The position numbers and the translations under genes are program-made. Of a DNA stretch of 37,389 bases, positions 16,100 through 24,826 are shown piece by piece (position 1 is the stretch's first letter; every line of letters starts with the position of its first letter). The notes beneath the pieces were generated by a model. It worked only from the letters and a program-made list of their open reading frames with translations, did no database searches and had not been told where the DNA came from. The stretch comes from Roseovarius sp. UBA6217 (GTDB lineage: Bacteria; Pseudomonadota; Alphaproteobacteria; Rhodobacterales; Rhodobacteraceae): positions 1 through 37,389 of the forward strand of contig DISF01000059.1 in NCBI GenBank assembly GCA_002421985.1, given 5' to 3'.

Positions 16100-16302
16100 G
16101 ATGAGCCGCGCGAGTGCCCGACCGCGGGTAGGCGCTGCAACGGTTGTGGAATGCACTTTATGCCTGCCAAAGACTTGGACGATTATGAGGGGCTCGACGT
16201 TGTAGAAGCGCCCGCCCGTCCGGGCGGGTCATGCCGGAGGCATGCCTTTGGCATGACCGCTCGCGCGGCGGCGTGCAAGCACGCCTTGACTCCGCGCGGG
16301 GG
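16100..16302 (+). repeat. Dispersed palindromic repeat, copy B (full, with extra palindrome)
   Basis: Consensus strand plus, starting GATGAGCCGCGCG and ending with the GGCGTGC-AA-GCACGCC hairpin (16270-16285) inside CGCGCGG/CCGCGCG arms (16262-16268, 16292-16298). The long-range pair GGCGCTGCAACG with CGTTGTAGAAGCGCC is kept. It differs from A and C by an extra palindrome at 16227-16258. It starts 85 bases upstream of MATE and ends 75 bases past the selD stop. The rest of the 16016-16376 gap holds no gene I can support. Confidence 0.85.
16227..16258. repeat. Palindromic insert inside repeat copy B
   Basis: GGTCATGCC (16227-16235) and GGCATGACC (16250-16258) are perfect 9-base arms enclosing a second perfect palindrome AGGCATGCCT (16238-16247). 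Copies A and C lack it and instead have a short CGGGCGCT arm here. Confidence 0.8.
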
Positions 16303-16376
16303 ACAAGCCTTGACCGTCCCTTCAGACCCTGCATGACTTGCGCCATGGCCGTCCCCGACCCACGCAGGCGCGGGCC

Positions 16377-18518
16377 TCAGCCGGCCATATGGCCCACGCG
16401 CAGCCCCGCCGCCCCCGCCTCGATCCCGCCGATGCGCGCCGCCTCATGGCCCGCCGCGCGCAGCCGCGCCACCAGCGCACCGGCCTCTGCCGCCGCCACC
16501 GCCGCCAGAAGCCCGCCCGCCGTCTGCGGATCGTGCATAAGCGCCGCGCGCCCCCCCTCGCCCAGCCCCGCCACCGGTGCCGCGCGGCGGTTGGCCGCCC
16601 AGATGGTCGAGCGGATGCCGCGCGCCGCCAGCGCCTTGGCCCCCGGCATGAGCGGCACCGCTTCGGGGTCGATCCACGCCGCCACGCCCGAGGCGCGGCA
16701 GATATTGCCCAGATGCCCCGCCAGCCCGAACCCGGTCACATCGGTCATCGCGTGTGCGCCCGCGAGGATCGCCGCCGCGTCGCCCTGCGGCACCACCAAA
16801 CGGTCAAACAGCGCCACGATATCGCGGCCCTCGGCCAGCCCGCGCATCTCGGCGGCCAGAAGTGTGCCCGAGCCGATGGCCCGCGTCAGGATCAGCGCAT
16901 CGCCCGGCTGCGCGCCCGCCAGCGTGATCGGCGCACCCGCGACGATCCCGGTGAGGGCAAAGCCGATGCTCGCCTCCGCCCCCATGCTTGAGTGGCCGCC
17001 CGCGATCTCTGCGCCCGCCGAGTCCAGCACGTCGTGCGCGGCCTGCATGATCTCGGCCATGCTGCGGGCCTGCAACGCCTCGCTCATGCGCGGCAGCGTC
17101 ACCGAGACCAGCGCCGCCTGCGGGCGCGCGCCCATCGCCCAGATATCGCCCAGCGCGTGCAGCGCAGCGATGCGCGCCATCAGCGCCTCGTCGCTGACAA
17201 AGGCGCGCAGGTGATCGACACTCAGCACCTGTTGCACGCCCCCCGTCTCGATGACGGCGGCATCATCGCCCGGTCCGGCAATGGCCCCGCGCAGCACCGC
17301 AGGCGCGACCTTGGCCCCGCAGCCGCCGCACATCGGCTCTTCGCCGCCCTCCTCGGACAGCGCACGGATACGCGGCATCGCGGGCGCGGGCATCGCGGGC
17401 AGGGGCGCGAATTTCGCCATGAAGGCGCGGTCGATCCGGTCCTTCCAGCGCCAGAGCAACCGCCCGGAAAAGGCCAGACCCAGCTTCTCCGCCACCGCCC
17501 GCCGCTCGCCCAGCGAGATGAGCTTGAGGTAATCGCGCTGCGGGTGGAACGGGCGCGTGGCCCCGCCCGACAGCACCGCGCGCAGGTTATCGCGCAGCAC
17601 CGGGGCCGCGCGCACGGCAAACACCCCGGCCTTGGGGCGCGGCGCGTGGCCGAGATGCGCGCAATCGCCCGCCGCGAAAAGCGTCTCCTGCCCCTCGACC
17701 CGCAGATCGGCACCGACGCGCAGAAAGCCGTCATCGGTCACCGGCAGGCCGCATTGCCCGATCCAGCCATGCGCGCGCGCCCCCGCCGCCCCTACCGTCA
17801 GGCGCGAGGGCACCACCTCGCCGCCCTCCAGCAGCACGGCATCGGCCTCTACCCGCGCGACCGCCGCGCCGGTCAGCACCCGCACGCCCATATCGGCCAG
17901 CGCGCGGCGCAGGCGCGGGCGCAGCACCGCGCCCTCGGGGGCAATATCCGCCGCGCGCTCGATCAGGCTGACCCGCGCGCCGCGCCCCAGCCGGTGCGCC
18001 ATCGCCATCGCCACCTCGACCCCGGCGATCCCGCCGCCGATCACCGCCGCCTCTGGTGCCTCGCGCCCCTCGGCCACGGCGGCGACGAACGCCTCCCAAC
18101 GGTCGGCGAAAGGGCCAAGCGGCTTGACCGCCACGCCGTGCCCGGCAAATCCCGGCAGGGCGGGCATCATTGCGTGCACGCCCACATCGACCGAAGCCAC
18201 GTCATAGCCGATCTTGCGCGCACCCACCATGATCCGCCGCGCGCCTGTGTCGATCGCGCTCACCGCACCCACAATCAGCCGCGCGCCGGCAAAGCGCGCC
18301 AGCCGCACCAGATCGATCTCCAGCTCGGATTGCCGGTAATGGCCCGCCACCATCCCCGGCAGCATCCCCGAATAGGGGGCTACGGGGTTCGGGTCGATCA
18401 CCGTCAGCCGCGCACCGGGCAGCGGGTCCATCCCCCACATCCGCAGCACCAGCGCATGGGCGTGCCCGCCCCCCACAAGCACCAGATCGCGGCTCAGCGG
18501 CACCGGGGAAGACATCAT
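16377..18518 (-). CDS. selD: Selenide, water dikinase fused to a pyridine nucleotide-disulfide oxidoreductase domain
   Basis: A 713-residue two-domain protein. Residues 1 to about 375 resemble a type II NADH dehydrogenase-like flavoprotein: FAD loop LVGGGHAHA (14-22), NAD loop VIGGGIAGVEVAMA (159-172) and a C-terminal AAGDCAHLG (282-290). Residues about 393-713 are SelD, which makes selenophosphate from selenide and ATP; the catalytic Cys400 and Lys403 lie in CGGCGAK, equivalent to Cys17 and Lys20 of E. coli SelD, and GPGDDAAV follows. Such fusions are known in several bacteria; the oxidoreductase half is thought to supply or reduce the selenium substrate, but its role is unproven. No selA, selB or mnmH lies in the window. 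It starts 11 bases after the SLC13 gene stop, so the two may be co-transcribed. Confidence 0.92.
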   Translation of the reverse strand: MMSSPVPLSRDLVLVGGGHAHALVLRMWGMDPLPGARLTVIDPNPVAPYSGMLPGMVAGHYRQSELEIDLVRLARFAGARLIVGAVSAIDTGARRIMVGARKIGYDVASVDVGVHAMMPALPGFAGHGVAVKPLGPFADRWEAFVAAVAEGREAPEAAVIGGGIAGVEVAMAMAHRLGRGARVSLIERAADIAPEGAVLRPRLRRALADMGVRVLTGAAVARVEADAVLLEGGEVVPSRLTVGAAGARAHGWIGQCGLPVTDDGFLRVGADLRVEGQETLFAAGDCAHLGHAPRPKAGVFAVRAAPVLRDNLRAVLSGGATRPFHPQRDYLKLISLGERRAVAEKLGLAFSGRLLWRWKDRIDRAFMAKFAPLPAMPAPAMPRIRALSEEGGEEPMCGGCGAKVAPAVLRGAIAGPGDDAAVIETGGVQQVLSVDHLRAFVSDEALMARIAALHALGDIWAMGARPQAALVSVTLPRMSEALQARSMAEIMQAAHDVLDSAGAEIAGGHSSMGAEASIGFALTGIVAGAPITLAGAQPGDALILTRAIGSGTLLAAEMRGLAEGRDIVALFDRLVVPQGDAAAILAGAHAMTDVTGFGLAGHLGNICRASGVAAWIDPEAVPLMPGAKALAARGIRSTIWAANRRAAPVAGLGEGGRAALMHDPQTAGGLLAAVAAAEAGALVARLRAAGHEAARIGGIEAGAAGLRVGHMAG

Positions 18519-18529
18519 CTCACGCGCCC

Positions 18530-20305
18530 TCAGAACGGAAAGAAGACCGGGATCACCAGCACCGCCACCACTGCAAAAATCACGTTGAGCGGCAGCCCCA
18601 CCACAAGGAAATCGCGAAACTTGTAGCCGCCCGCCCCATAGACGAATGTGTTGGTCTGATAGCCGATGGGCGTGGCGAAACTGGCCGAGGCGGCAAACAT
18701 CACCGCCATGATGAAGGGGCGCGGATCAAGCCCCAACTCGACCGCCACGCCGATCACGATGGGGCCGATGATAATCGCCACGGCGTTATTGGTCACCATC
18801 TCGGTCAGCACGCTGGTCAGCACATAGACGGCGGCAAGGATGGCCAGCGGCCCCACCCCCTGCACCGAGCCCACCACGCTCTCGACGATAAGGCGCGCAG
18901 TGCCGGTTTCCTCCATCCCAAGGCTCACGCCCAGCATCCCGAAGATCAGGAACAGGATGCGCCAGTCAATGGCGTCGAACGCCTCTTCGGGATCGACACA
19001 GCGCGTCATCATCACCACCACGGCCCCGATTACCGCCAGCCCGGCAATCGGCATCACGTCGAAGGCGGCCAGAAGCATGACAGCGAAGATCGTCACAATG
19101 GCAATCGGGGCCTTGGCGCGCCGCATCGCCTGTTCCGAGGGCTCGGTCAGGTTGACGATGCCGCCATCCTCCATCAGCCGCTGAATGCCCTCGGGCGGAC
19201 CCTCCAGCAGCAATGTGTCGGCAAATTGCAGCCGCAGCTCGGGCAGGTCCTGGCTGATATTCTGCTCCTGCCGGTGCACGGCCATGAGGTAGACGCCGTA
19301 TTTGCGGCGCAATTTCAGGTCTTTGATGGGGCGCCCGCGCAGGTGCGAATTGGGGCCAACGCTTGCCTCCATCGTGATCGTGCGGTCGGCGGTCACCGGC
19401 TCGAAGCCGCTGTCATCCATGCCGCGAAACTCGATCTCGCCGTTTTCCTTGAGGCCGAGGATCTCGCCCGTATCGGTCTTGATGACCACCCGGTCGCCCG
19501 CCTCCAGCACCAGATCGTCGAGATGACGGCGCATCGACAGCTCGCCGCGCACCACGTCGAGGATACGCGCGCCTGCACGGTTGAAGGGCAGGTCTTCCAG
19601 CTTCTTGCCGATATATTTCGATTCGTGCGGGATCAGCAGGCGCGCAAGGAACTTGCGCTTGCTCTCCTGCCCCAGAACGCTGGCAAGCGACGCGCGGTCC
19701 GGCAGCAGGTAGCGCCCGGCAAAGACCATGTAGATCAGCCCCACCGAGACAAAGACCAGCCCCGGCAGCGTCATCTCGAACATGGTGATCGGGGGCTGTC
19801 CGGCGTCGCGCGCCACGCCGCTCATCAAGATGTTGGTGGAGGTGCCCACAAGCGTCAGCGTGCCGCCGAATATGGCCGAAAAGCTGAGCGGGATCAGGAG
19901 CTTGGACGACGACACCCCGATCGAGGACGCGACCGAAATCATCACCGGCGTGAGCAGGATCACCACCGGCGTGTTGTTCATGAAGGCCGAGGCCCCCGCC
20001 GTTGCCACCATCATGATGAGGATCGTGCGCAGGAACGACCCGCGCGCCTGCCGCCGCAGCACGCCACCGATCATTTCCAGCACGCCGGTGCGTTCCAGCG
20101 CGGCGGAGATGATGAACATCATCGCGATGGTGATCGGTGCCGACGAGCCGAACACCTTGAGGAAATCGCCGGTTTCCACGATCCCCGTCGCCAGAAGCAC
20201 CGCCGAGGCCCCGAGCGCCGTCACCTCGGGCGGGTAGATTTCCTTGAAGAAACTGACAAAGACCACCACCAGAAGCAGCAGCACGAAAATCTGGTCAAGG
20301 CTCAT
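18530..20305 (-). CDS. SLC13-family permease with two RCK-C (TrkA-C) domains
   Basis: A 591-residue inner-membrane anion permease of the divalent anion/Na+ symporter group. Two membrane halves flank a soluble centre: residues about 218-295 and 305-385 are two TrkA-C (RCK-C) modules, for example DLPFNRAGARILDVVRGELS and LRGRPIKDLKLRRKYGVYLM. The transport signatures are present as paired motifs, GTSTNIL (154-160) in the first half and TEMVTNNAVAIIIGP in the second. Substrate is uncertain: relatives move sulfate, dicarboxylates or other oxyanions. The start at 20305 (MSLDQIFVLLLL) opens the first helix. It sits 11 bases upstream of selD on the same strand. Transport of a selenium or sulfur oxyanion is conceivable from context only. 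Confidence 0.9.
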   Translation of the reverse strand: MSLDQIFVLLLLVVVFVSFFKEIYPPEVTALGASAVLLATGIVETGDFLKVFGSSAPITIAMMFIISAALERTGVLEMIGGVLRRQARGSFLRTILIMMVATAGASAFMNNTPVVILLTPVMISVASSIGVSSSKLLIPLSFSAIFGGTLTLVGTSTNILMSGVARDAGQPPITMFEMTLPGLVFVSVGLIYMVFAGRYLLPDRASLASVLGQESKRKFLARLLIPHESKYIGKKLEDLPFNRAGARILDVVRGELSMRRHLDDLVLEAGDRVVIKTDTGEILGLKENGEIEFRGMDDSGFEPVTADRTITMEASVGPNSHLRGRPIKDLKLRRKYGVYLMAVHRQEQNISQDLPELRLQFADTLLLEGPPEGIQRLMEDGGIVNLTEPSEQAMRRAKAPIAIVTIFAVMLLAAFDVMPIAGLAVIGAVVVMMTRCVDPEEAFDAIDWRILFLIFGMLGVSLGMEETGTARLIVESVVGSVQGVGPLAILAAVYVLTSVLTEMVTNNAVAIIIGPIVIGVAVELGLDPRPFIMAVMFAASASFATPIGYQTNTFVYGAGGYKFRDFLVVGLPLNVIFAVVAVLVIPVFFPF

Positions 20306-20457
20306 CGTTGGGGCGTCCCTCAAACTGCACGGTGCGGCGCACCGGTAATGACAGGACCACCCCCGATTTCAAGCCTCAAGTGGAAAATCATTCCCTGCGC
20401 CCGCCGGGTCCGCGCCGGAGGGGACACATGCCGCGGCGCGGGCGCAAGCCCCCGCCC

Positions 20458-20727
20458 TCAATGCAGGGTGAATTCGCCTACCACGTTCTGCCATTCCCCC
20501 GGCGAAATCATCTTGCGATGGGTGAACCGCACCGAATGCAGCGGCCCTTCGATCTCGCGTTGCCAGAACTCGATGAAGCCAAACAGCTTCGGGTGATCGG
20601 GCGCGATATCGTAATCCTGCCACAGATAGCTGTTGAGCACGTTCTGATAGTCGGGCATCCGGTAGAAAAATTCCGCCGTGGTCAGCCCATAGCCCTTCAG
20701 CATCAATTCGGTCTCGGTCATCTCCAT
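20458..20727 (-). CDS. usg: Usg family protein
   Basis: An 89-residue protein matching the Usg family along its whole length: ELMLKGYGLTTAEFFYRMPD, then QNVLNSYLWQDYDIAPDHPK and FGFIEFWQREIEGPLHSVR. Usg was named in association with alphaproteobacterial tryptophan genes; its biochemical function is not known. Aromatic residues are abundant and there is no membrane segment or signal. A CAGGAG ribosome binding site lies about 6 bases before the ATG. It is divergent from gyrA, sharing a relatively AT-rich 190-base intergenic region, and no trp genes are nearby. Confidence 0.88.
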   Translation of the reverse strand: MEMTETELMLKGYGLTTAEFFYRMPDYQNVLNSYLWQDYDIAPDHPKLFGFIEFWQREIEGPLHSVRFTHRKMISPGEWQNVVGEFTLH

Positions 20728-20844
20728 TTCTTGCTCCTGTCGTTGCCTGACAGGATCATTTTGCCACGGTTGAATTACTTTTCAATTAAAACAATATGTT
20801 ATCACTCGTGATCGGTGGCTGCCACGGGGGACTCGCCTGCGCCA

Positions 20845-20873
20845 TTGCACCCTATATCATGGCTCTGATATAG
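20845..20873 (+). promoter_or_regulatory. Candidate gyrA promoter overlapping a perfect inverted repeat
   Basis: TTGCAC (20845-20850) and GATATA (20867-20872) are 16 bases apart and look like a sigma-70 promoter. Overlapping the spacer and -10 is a perfect inverted repeat, CTATATCA (20852-20859) and TGATATAG (20866-20873), 6 bases between the arms. A protein bound there would block the promoter. The gyrA GTG is 45 bases downstream. Confidence 0.5.
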
Positions 20874-20917
20874 TCGCGCCAACAAGATATAGCGCAGATA
20901 AAGGGACGGTAAAAAAC

Positions 20918-23650
20918 GTGAGCGATACGCCTCAACCCCCTGAAATTCCAGACGAAACCCCCGCCCGCCCCTCGGGGCCGCAGATCTCGATCACGCAGGA
21001 GATGAAAACCTCCTATCTCGATTACGCGATGAGCGTGATCGTGAGCCGCGCTATCCCCGATCTGCGCGACGGGCTGAAACCTGTGCACCGGCGTATCCTC
21101 TATGCCATGCACGAGGGCGGCAACACCCCCGACAAGCCCTATCGCAAATCCGCGCGCGCGGTTGGCGACGTGATGGGCAAATACCACCCGCATGGCGATT
21201 CGGCGATTTACGACGCTCTGGTGCGGATGGCGCAGGATTTCTCGATGTCGCTGCCCTTGCTCGACGGGCAGGGCAATTTCGGCTCGATGGATGGCGATAA
21301 CGCGGCGGCCATGCGCTATACCGAGGTGCGCATGGACAAGCCCGCCGCCTTCCTTCTCGCCGATATCGAGAAGGACACCGTGAATTTCCAGGACAATTAC
21401 GACGGCAAGGACCGCGAACCCACGGTGCTGCCTGCGCGTTTCCCCAACATGCTGGTCAATGGCGCGGGAGGCATCGCGGTGGGCATGGCCACCAATATCC
21501 CGCCGCACAACCTTGGCGAGGTGATCGACGCCACGCTGGCGCTCATCGACGATCCCGACCTTGGCAGCGAGGATCTGATCCAATACGTGCCCGGCCCCGA
21601 TTTTCCCACCGGCGGCCTGATGCTGGGCCGCTCGGGCGCGCGCAAGGCCTATCTGGAGGGGCGCGGCTCTGTCATCATCCGCGCGCGCACCCGCATCGAG
21701 GAATTGCGCAAGGACCGCTTTGCCATCATCATCGACCAGATCCCCTATCAGGTGAACAAGGCCACGATGATCGAGCGCATCGCCGAGGCCGCCCGCGACA
21801 AGCGCATCGAGGGCATCGCCCATGTGCAGGACGAGAGCGACCGCAACGGCGTGCGCGTGGTGGTAGAGCTCAAACGCGACGCGACGCCCGACGTGGTGCT
21901 GAACCAGCTTTACCGCTTTACCCCGATGCAGACATCGTTTGGCTGCAACATGCTGGCATTGAACGGCGGCAAGCCCGAGCAGTTGACGCTGCACCGCTTC
22001 CTGTCGCTCTTCATCGAGTTCCGCGAAGAGGTGGTCGCGCGGCGCACCGCCTATGACCTGCGCAAGGCGCGCGAGCGCGCGCATGTGCTCTGCGGTCTCG
22101 CGGTGGCGGTCTCGAACGTGGACGAGGTGGTGGCCACCATCCGTGCCAGCGCCGACGCCGCCGAGGCGCGGCAAAAGCTGATGGAGCGGCGCTGGCGCGC
22201 AGGCGACATCCTCGAATATATCGCGCTGATTGACGACCCCAGCCACCGCGCCAACGAGGACGGCACCTATAACCTGTCGGAAACACAGGCGCGCGCCATC
22301 CTCGATTTGCGCCTGCAACGCCTCACGCAACTGGGCGTCAAGGAAGTCACCGACGAGTTGCAGGAGCTTGCCGGCAAGATCAAGGATTACCTCGCCATCC
22401 TCGCCTCGCGCGAGCGGATCATGGAGATCATCGCCACGGAACTGCGCGAGGTGCGCGAGCTTTTCGCCGTGCCGCGCCGCACCGAGATCGTGGACTGGTC
22501 CGGCGACATGGAAGACGAAGACCTCATCGAGCGCGAGGAGATGGTCGTCACGATCACCCAGGGCGGTTACATCAAGCGCACGGCGCTTGACGAGTTCCGC
22601 TCCCAGAAGCGTGGCGGCAAGGGTCTGTCGAGCATGGCCACCAAGGACGAGGACGTTGTGACCTCGCTCTTTGTCGCCAATACCCACACGCCGCTTCTGG
22701 TCTTTACCACCGATGGCATGGTCTACAAGCTCAAGACCTGGCGGCTTCCGCAGGGCGGGCGCACCTCCAAGGGCAAGGCCATCGTCAACATCCTGCCCAT
22801 TGCGGCGGGGGTGTCGGTGGCGGCGCTCTTGCCGGTGGACCGCCCCGAGGATGCGTGGGACGATCTTCAGATCGTGTTCGCCACCTCGGCGGGCGATGTG
22901 CGGCGCAATGCGCTGTCGGATTTCACCAATGTGATGCGCAACGGCAAGATCGCGATGGACCTGCCCGAGGGCGTCGAACTGGTCGGCGCGCGGATCAGCT
23001 CCGAGGCCGATGACGTGATGCTTGTCACCAATTCGGGCCGCGCGATCCGGTTTTCCGTGGGCGATGTGCGCGTGTTCAAGGGCCGCAAATCCACCGGCGT
23101 GCGCGGCATCCGCCTGGGTGAGGGCGACCGCGTGGTGTCGATGTCGGTGATCCGCCATTTCGAGGCCACACCGGACGAGCGCGCGGCCTTTCTCAAACGC
23201 TTCCGCGCCGAATTCGGTGCCGAGCCGGAGGACGACACGCAAGACCCGGACGCCGCAGGCAATGCCGATGCAACCCTGCCCGAGGCGCGCTATCAGGAGA
23301 TGCGCGCGGCGCAGGATCTCATCCTCACGATCACCGCGCGCGGGATCGGCAAGCTCAGCTCAAGCCACGATTACCCGTTGCGCGGGCGCGGCGGCATGGG
23401 CGTGGCGGCGATCGACCGCGCGATGCGCGGCGGGCCGCTCGTCGCGTCCTTCCCGGTCAGGCGCGAGGATCAGATCATGCTCGCCACCTCTACCGGGCAA
23501 TCCATCCGCGTGCCCGTCGAGGGGATTTCCTTCCGCTCGCGCAGCGCGGGCGGGGTGCGGGTGTTCAACACCGGCAAGGGCGAAGAGGTCGTCTCGGTCG
23601 CGTGGATCGCCGATCAGGCGGACGAGACCGCAGAGGAGACGGCAGACTGA
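20918..23650 (+). CDS. gyrA: DNA gyrase subunit A
   Basis: The 910-residue breakage-reunion subunit of gyrase, which introduces negative supercoils with GyrB. The active-site Tyr134 lies in AAAMRYTE (Tyr122 in E. coli). Residues matching the quinolone-resistance positions are the sensitive ones: Ser95 (E. coli Ser83) and Asp99 (Asp87) in HGDSAIYDA. The GyrA-box QKRGGKG opens the C-terminal DNA-wrapping domain and separates it from topoisomerase IV ParC. An acidic stretch near residue 770 (EPEDDTQDPD) interrupts the wrapping domain. Start is GTG at 20918; the N-terminal 20 residues are proline-rich and variable in the family. It appears monocistronic; a short hairpin follows at 23705-23719. 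Confidence 0.98.
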   Translation: MSDTPQPPEIPDETPARPSGPQISITQEMKTSYLDYAMSVIVSRAIPDLRDGLKPVHRRILYAMHEGGNTPDKPYRKSARAVGDVMGKYHPHGDSAIYDALVRMAQDFSMSLPLLDGQGNFGSMDGDNAAAMRYTEVRMDKPAAFLLADIEKDTVNFQDNYDGKDREPTVLPARFPNMLVNGAGGIAVGMATNIPPHNLGEVIDATLALIDDPDLGSEDLIQYVPGPDFPTGGLMLGRSGARKAYLEGRGSVIIRARTRIEELRKDRFAIIIDQIPYQVNKATMIERIAEAARDKRIEGIAHVQDESDRNGVRVVVELKRDATPDVVLNQLYRFTPMQTSFGCNMLALNGGKPEQLTLHRFLSLFIEFREEVVARRTAYDLRKARERAHVLCGLAVAVSNVDEVVATIRASADAAEARQKLMERRWRAGDILEYIALIDDPSHRANEDGTYNLSETQARAILDLRLQRLTQLGVKEVTDELQELAGKIKDYLAILASRERIMEIIATELREVRELFAVPRRTEIVDWSGDMEDEDLIEREEMVVTITQGGYIKRTALDEFRSQKRGGKGLSSMATKDEDVVTSLFVANTHTPLLVFTTDGMVYKLKTWRLPQGGRTSKGKAIVNILPIAAGVSVAALLPVDRPEDAWDDLQIVFATSAGDVRRNALSDFTNVMRNGKIAMDLPEGVELVGARISSEADDVMLVTNSGRAIRFSVGDVRVFKGRKSTGVRGIRLGEGDRVVSMSVIRHFEATPDERAAFLKRFRAEFGAEPEDDTQDPDAAGNADATLPEARYQEMRAAQDLILTITARGIGKLSSSHDYPLRGRGGMGVAAIDRAMRGGPLVASFPVRREDQIMLATSTGQSIRVPVEGISFRSRSAGGVRVFNTGKGEEVVSVAWIADQADETAEETAD

Positions 23651-23687
23651 GCAGGGCGGGCAGGCGCGGGTTAACAGCGCTCTCGGA

Positions 23688-23719
23688 CCCTTGGCGTTTA
23701 GCCCTTGGCGTTTAGCCAA
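23688..23719. repeat. 14-base tandem duplication with small hairpin after gyrA
   Basis: CCCTTGGCGTTTAG occurs twice in direct tandem (23688-23701 and 23702-23715). The second unit with the next bases makes TTGGC-GTTTA-GCCAA, a 5-base stem (23705-23719). It covers the last codons and stop of the DUF4236 gene (stop at 23712-23714), so the duplication copies that gene's 3' end. Confidence 0.8.
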
Positions 23720-24038
23720 AGAGTTTGCGGAGCCCCCAGACAAGGAGTACTGTCCAAAAAACAGCCCCGATCCAGCCGAGAAAGCCAAGCCCGCCGGTTT
23801 TCCCGGTGCGGGGTTCACGCGTGGCTGTAATCCGCGCGTTGCGCTGTTTCGTCGCCGATTTTATTTTCTTGCTGGCGTGAAGCCCGGTGCCGGGGATACC
23901 GGCGCTGACGGTCGTACCGCTGGTCCCGGTGGTGATGCCCGCGCCGCGCGGCCCTATACGGGCGCTGATGCCTTTTTTCGTCAGGTTCAGCCGCACGCCC
24001 GGCGCGATCTTCATGGTTCTCCTGAAACGCAATACCAT
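23712..24038 (-). CDS. DUF4236 domain protein
   Basis: A 108-residue protein. Residues 1-54 match DUF4236: RFRRTMKIAPGVRLNLTKKG, then ISARIGPRGAG and a GTTVSAGIPGTGL repeat-like glycine-rich end. A basic linker follows, then one membrane helix near 83-103 (GFLGWIGAVFWTVLLVWGL). The function of DUF4236 is unknown; the domain is widespread and often found near mobile or stress genes. The start at 24038 fits the family N-terminus. It is divergent from the potassium channel with 44 bases between the ATGs, and converges with gyrA. Codon use is less GC-biased than in gyrA, suggesting later acquisition together with the channel. Confidence 0.85.
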   Translation of the reverse strand: MVLRFRRTMKIAPGVRLNLTKKGISARIGPRGAGITTGTSGTTVSAGIPGTGLHASKKIKSATKQRNARITATREPRTGKTGGLGFLGWIGAVFWTVLLVWGLRKLFG

Positions 24039-24082
24039 GCTAGCCTCCCGCTTATACAGTTTTTAGTTTGGCAGAACGTCCC

Positions 24083-24826
24083 ATGTTACGAAAGAAAATT
24101 TCGCAGGCTCTTGATCCTGAAATGCATGACGGCCCCGGCCTTTCGCGTGTCAATACCTGGATCGTGGCACTGATTTGCGTGTCGATCCTGCTCGGGGTCT
24201 TTGAAACGGAACCGGCGCTCACCGACGGGTTGGGCCCTCTTTATGCGGTGGCGCATCTGGCTTTCTTTGTCGTGTTTCTCGCGGAATATATCGCCCGTCT
24301 CTATGCCGCGCCTCTCAATCCCCGATATGGCGCGTCATGGCGCTATGCGCTGACCTTTTCCTCACTGGTTGATCTCGTCGTGCTGCTGTCTTTTTTGGCT
24401 CCGGTTCTAGGGCTTGAGGCGACCCTGCTACGCATGTTCCGCGCCGCCAGGCTGGTGCGGCTCGCCCGTCTTGGGCGATACTCGCTCGCCATGCAGATGA
24501 TCTCGCAGGCCGTTTTCCAAAGACGTTATGAGCTTGGGGTCAGCGTTGTGGCTGCCTTTGGCCTCATGCTGTTGTCGTCCACGGCGCTGTATCTGGCCGA
24601 ACGTGATATTCAGCCAGAGAACTTCGGTTCCATCCCCCGCGCGATGTGGTGGTCGGTGGCGACCTTGACCACGGTCGGTTATGGCGACATCGTGCCTGTC
24701 ACGCCTTTGGGACGGATATGTGCCGCATTCACCGCGATTACCGGGATCGGATTCATCGCGTTACCGACGGGCATTCTTGCCGGAGCGTTCAGTGAAGCGC
24801 TCCAGAACATACGCAAAAAATCTTAA
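24083..24826 (+). CDS. Voltage-gated potassium channel (Kv-type, 6 TM)
   Basis: A 247-residue channel subunit with the full Kv plan. Helices S1-S3 lie in the first 105 residues; an S4 voltage sensor has arginine every third residue (RMFRAARLVRLARLGR, about 118-133); the pore loop carries the K+ filter TTVGYGD (196-202), followed by S6. There is no C-terminal RCK domain. It probably forms a tetramer in the inner membrane. Start: ATG at 24083 is preferred, although an in-frame TTG at 24068 would add five residues; no clear ribosome binding site decides between them. Codon use is less GC-rich than the surrounding core genes. It is divergent from the DUF4236 gene. Confidence 0.92.
   Translation: MLRKKISQALDPEMHDGPGLSRVNTWIVALICVSILLGVFETEPALTDGLGPLYAVAHLAFFVVFLAEYIARLYAAPLNPRYGASWRYALTFSSLVDLVVLLSFLAPVLGLEATLLRMFRAARLVRLARLGRYSLAMQMISQAVFQRRYELGVSVVAAFGLMLLSSTALYLAERDIQPENFGSIPRAMWWSVATLTTVGYGDIVPVTPLGRICAAFTAITGIGFIALPTGILAGAFSEALQNIRKKS

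Noticed and set aside
20852..23242. Minus-strand open frame of nearly 800 codons
   Set aside because: It is antisense to gyrA. Low stop-codon frequency at high GC explains the length, and the product resembles no family.
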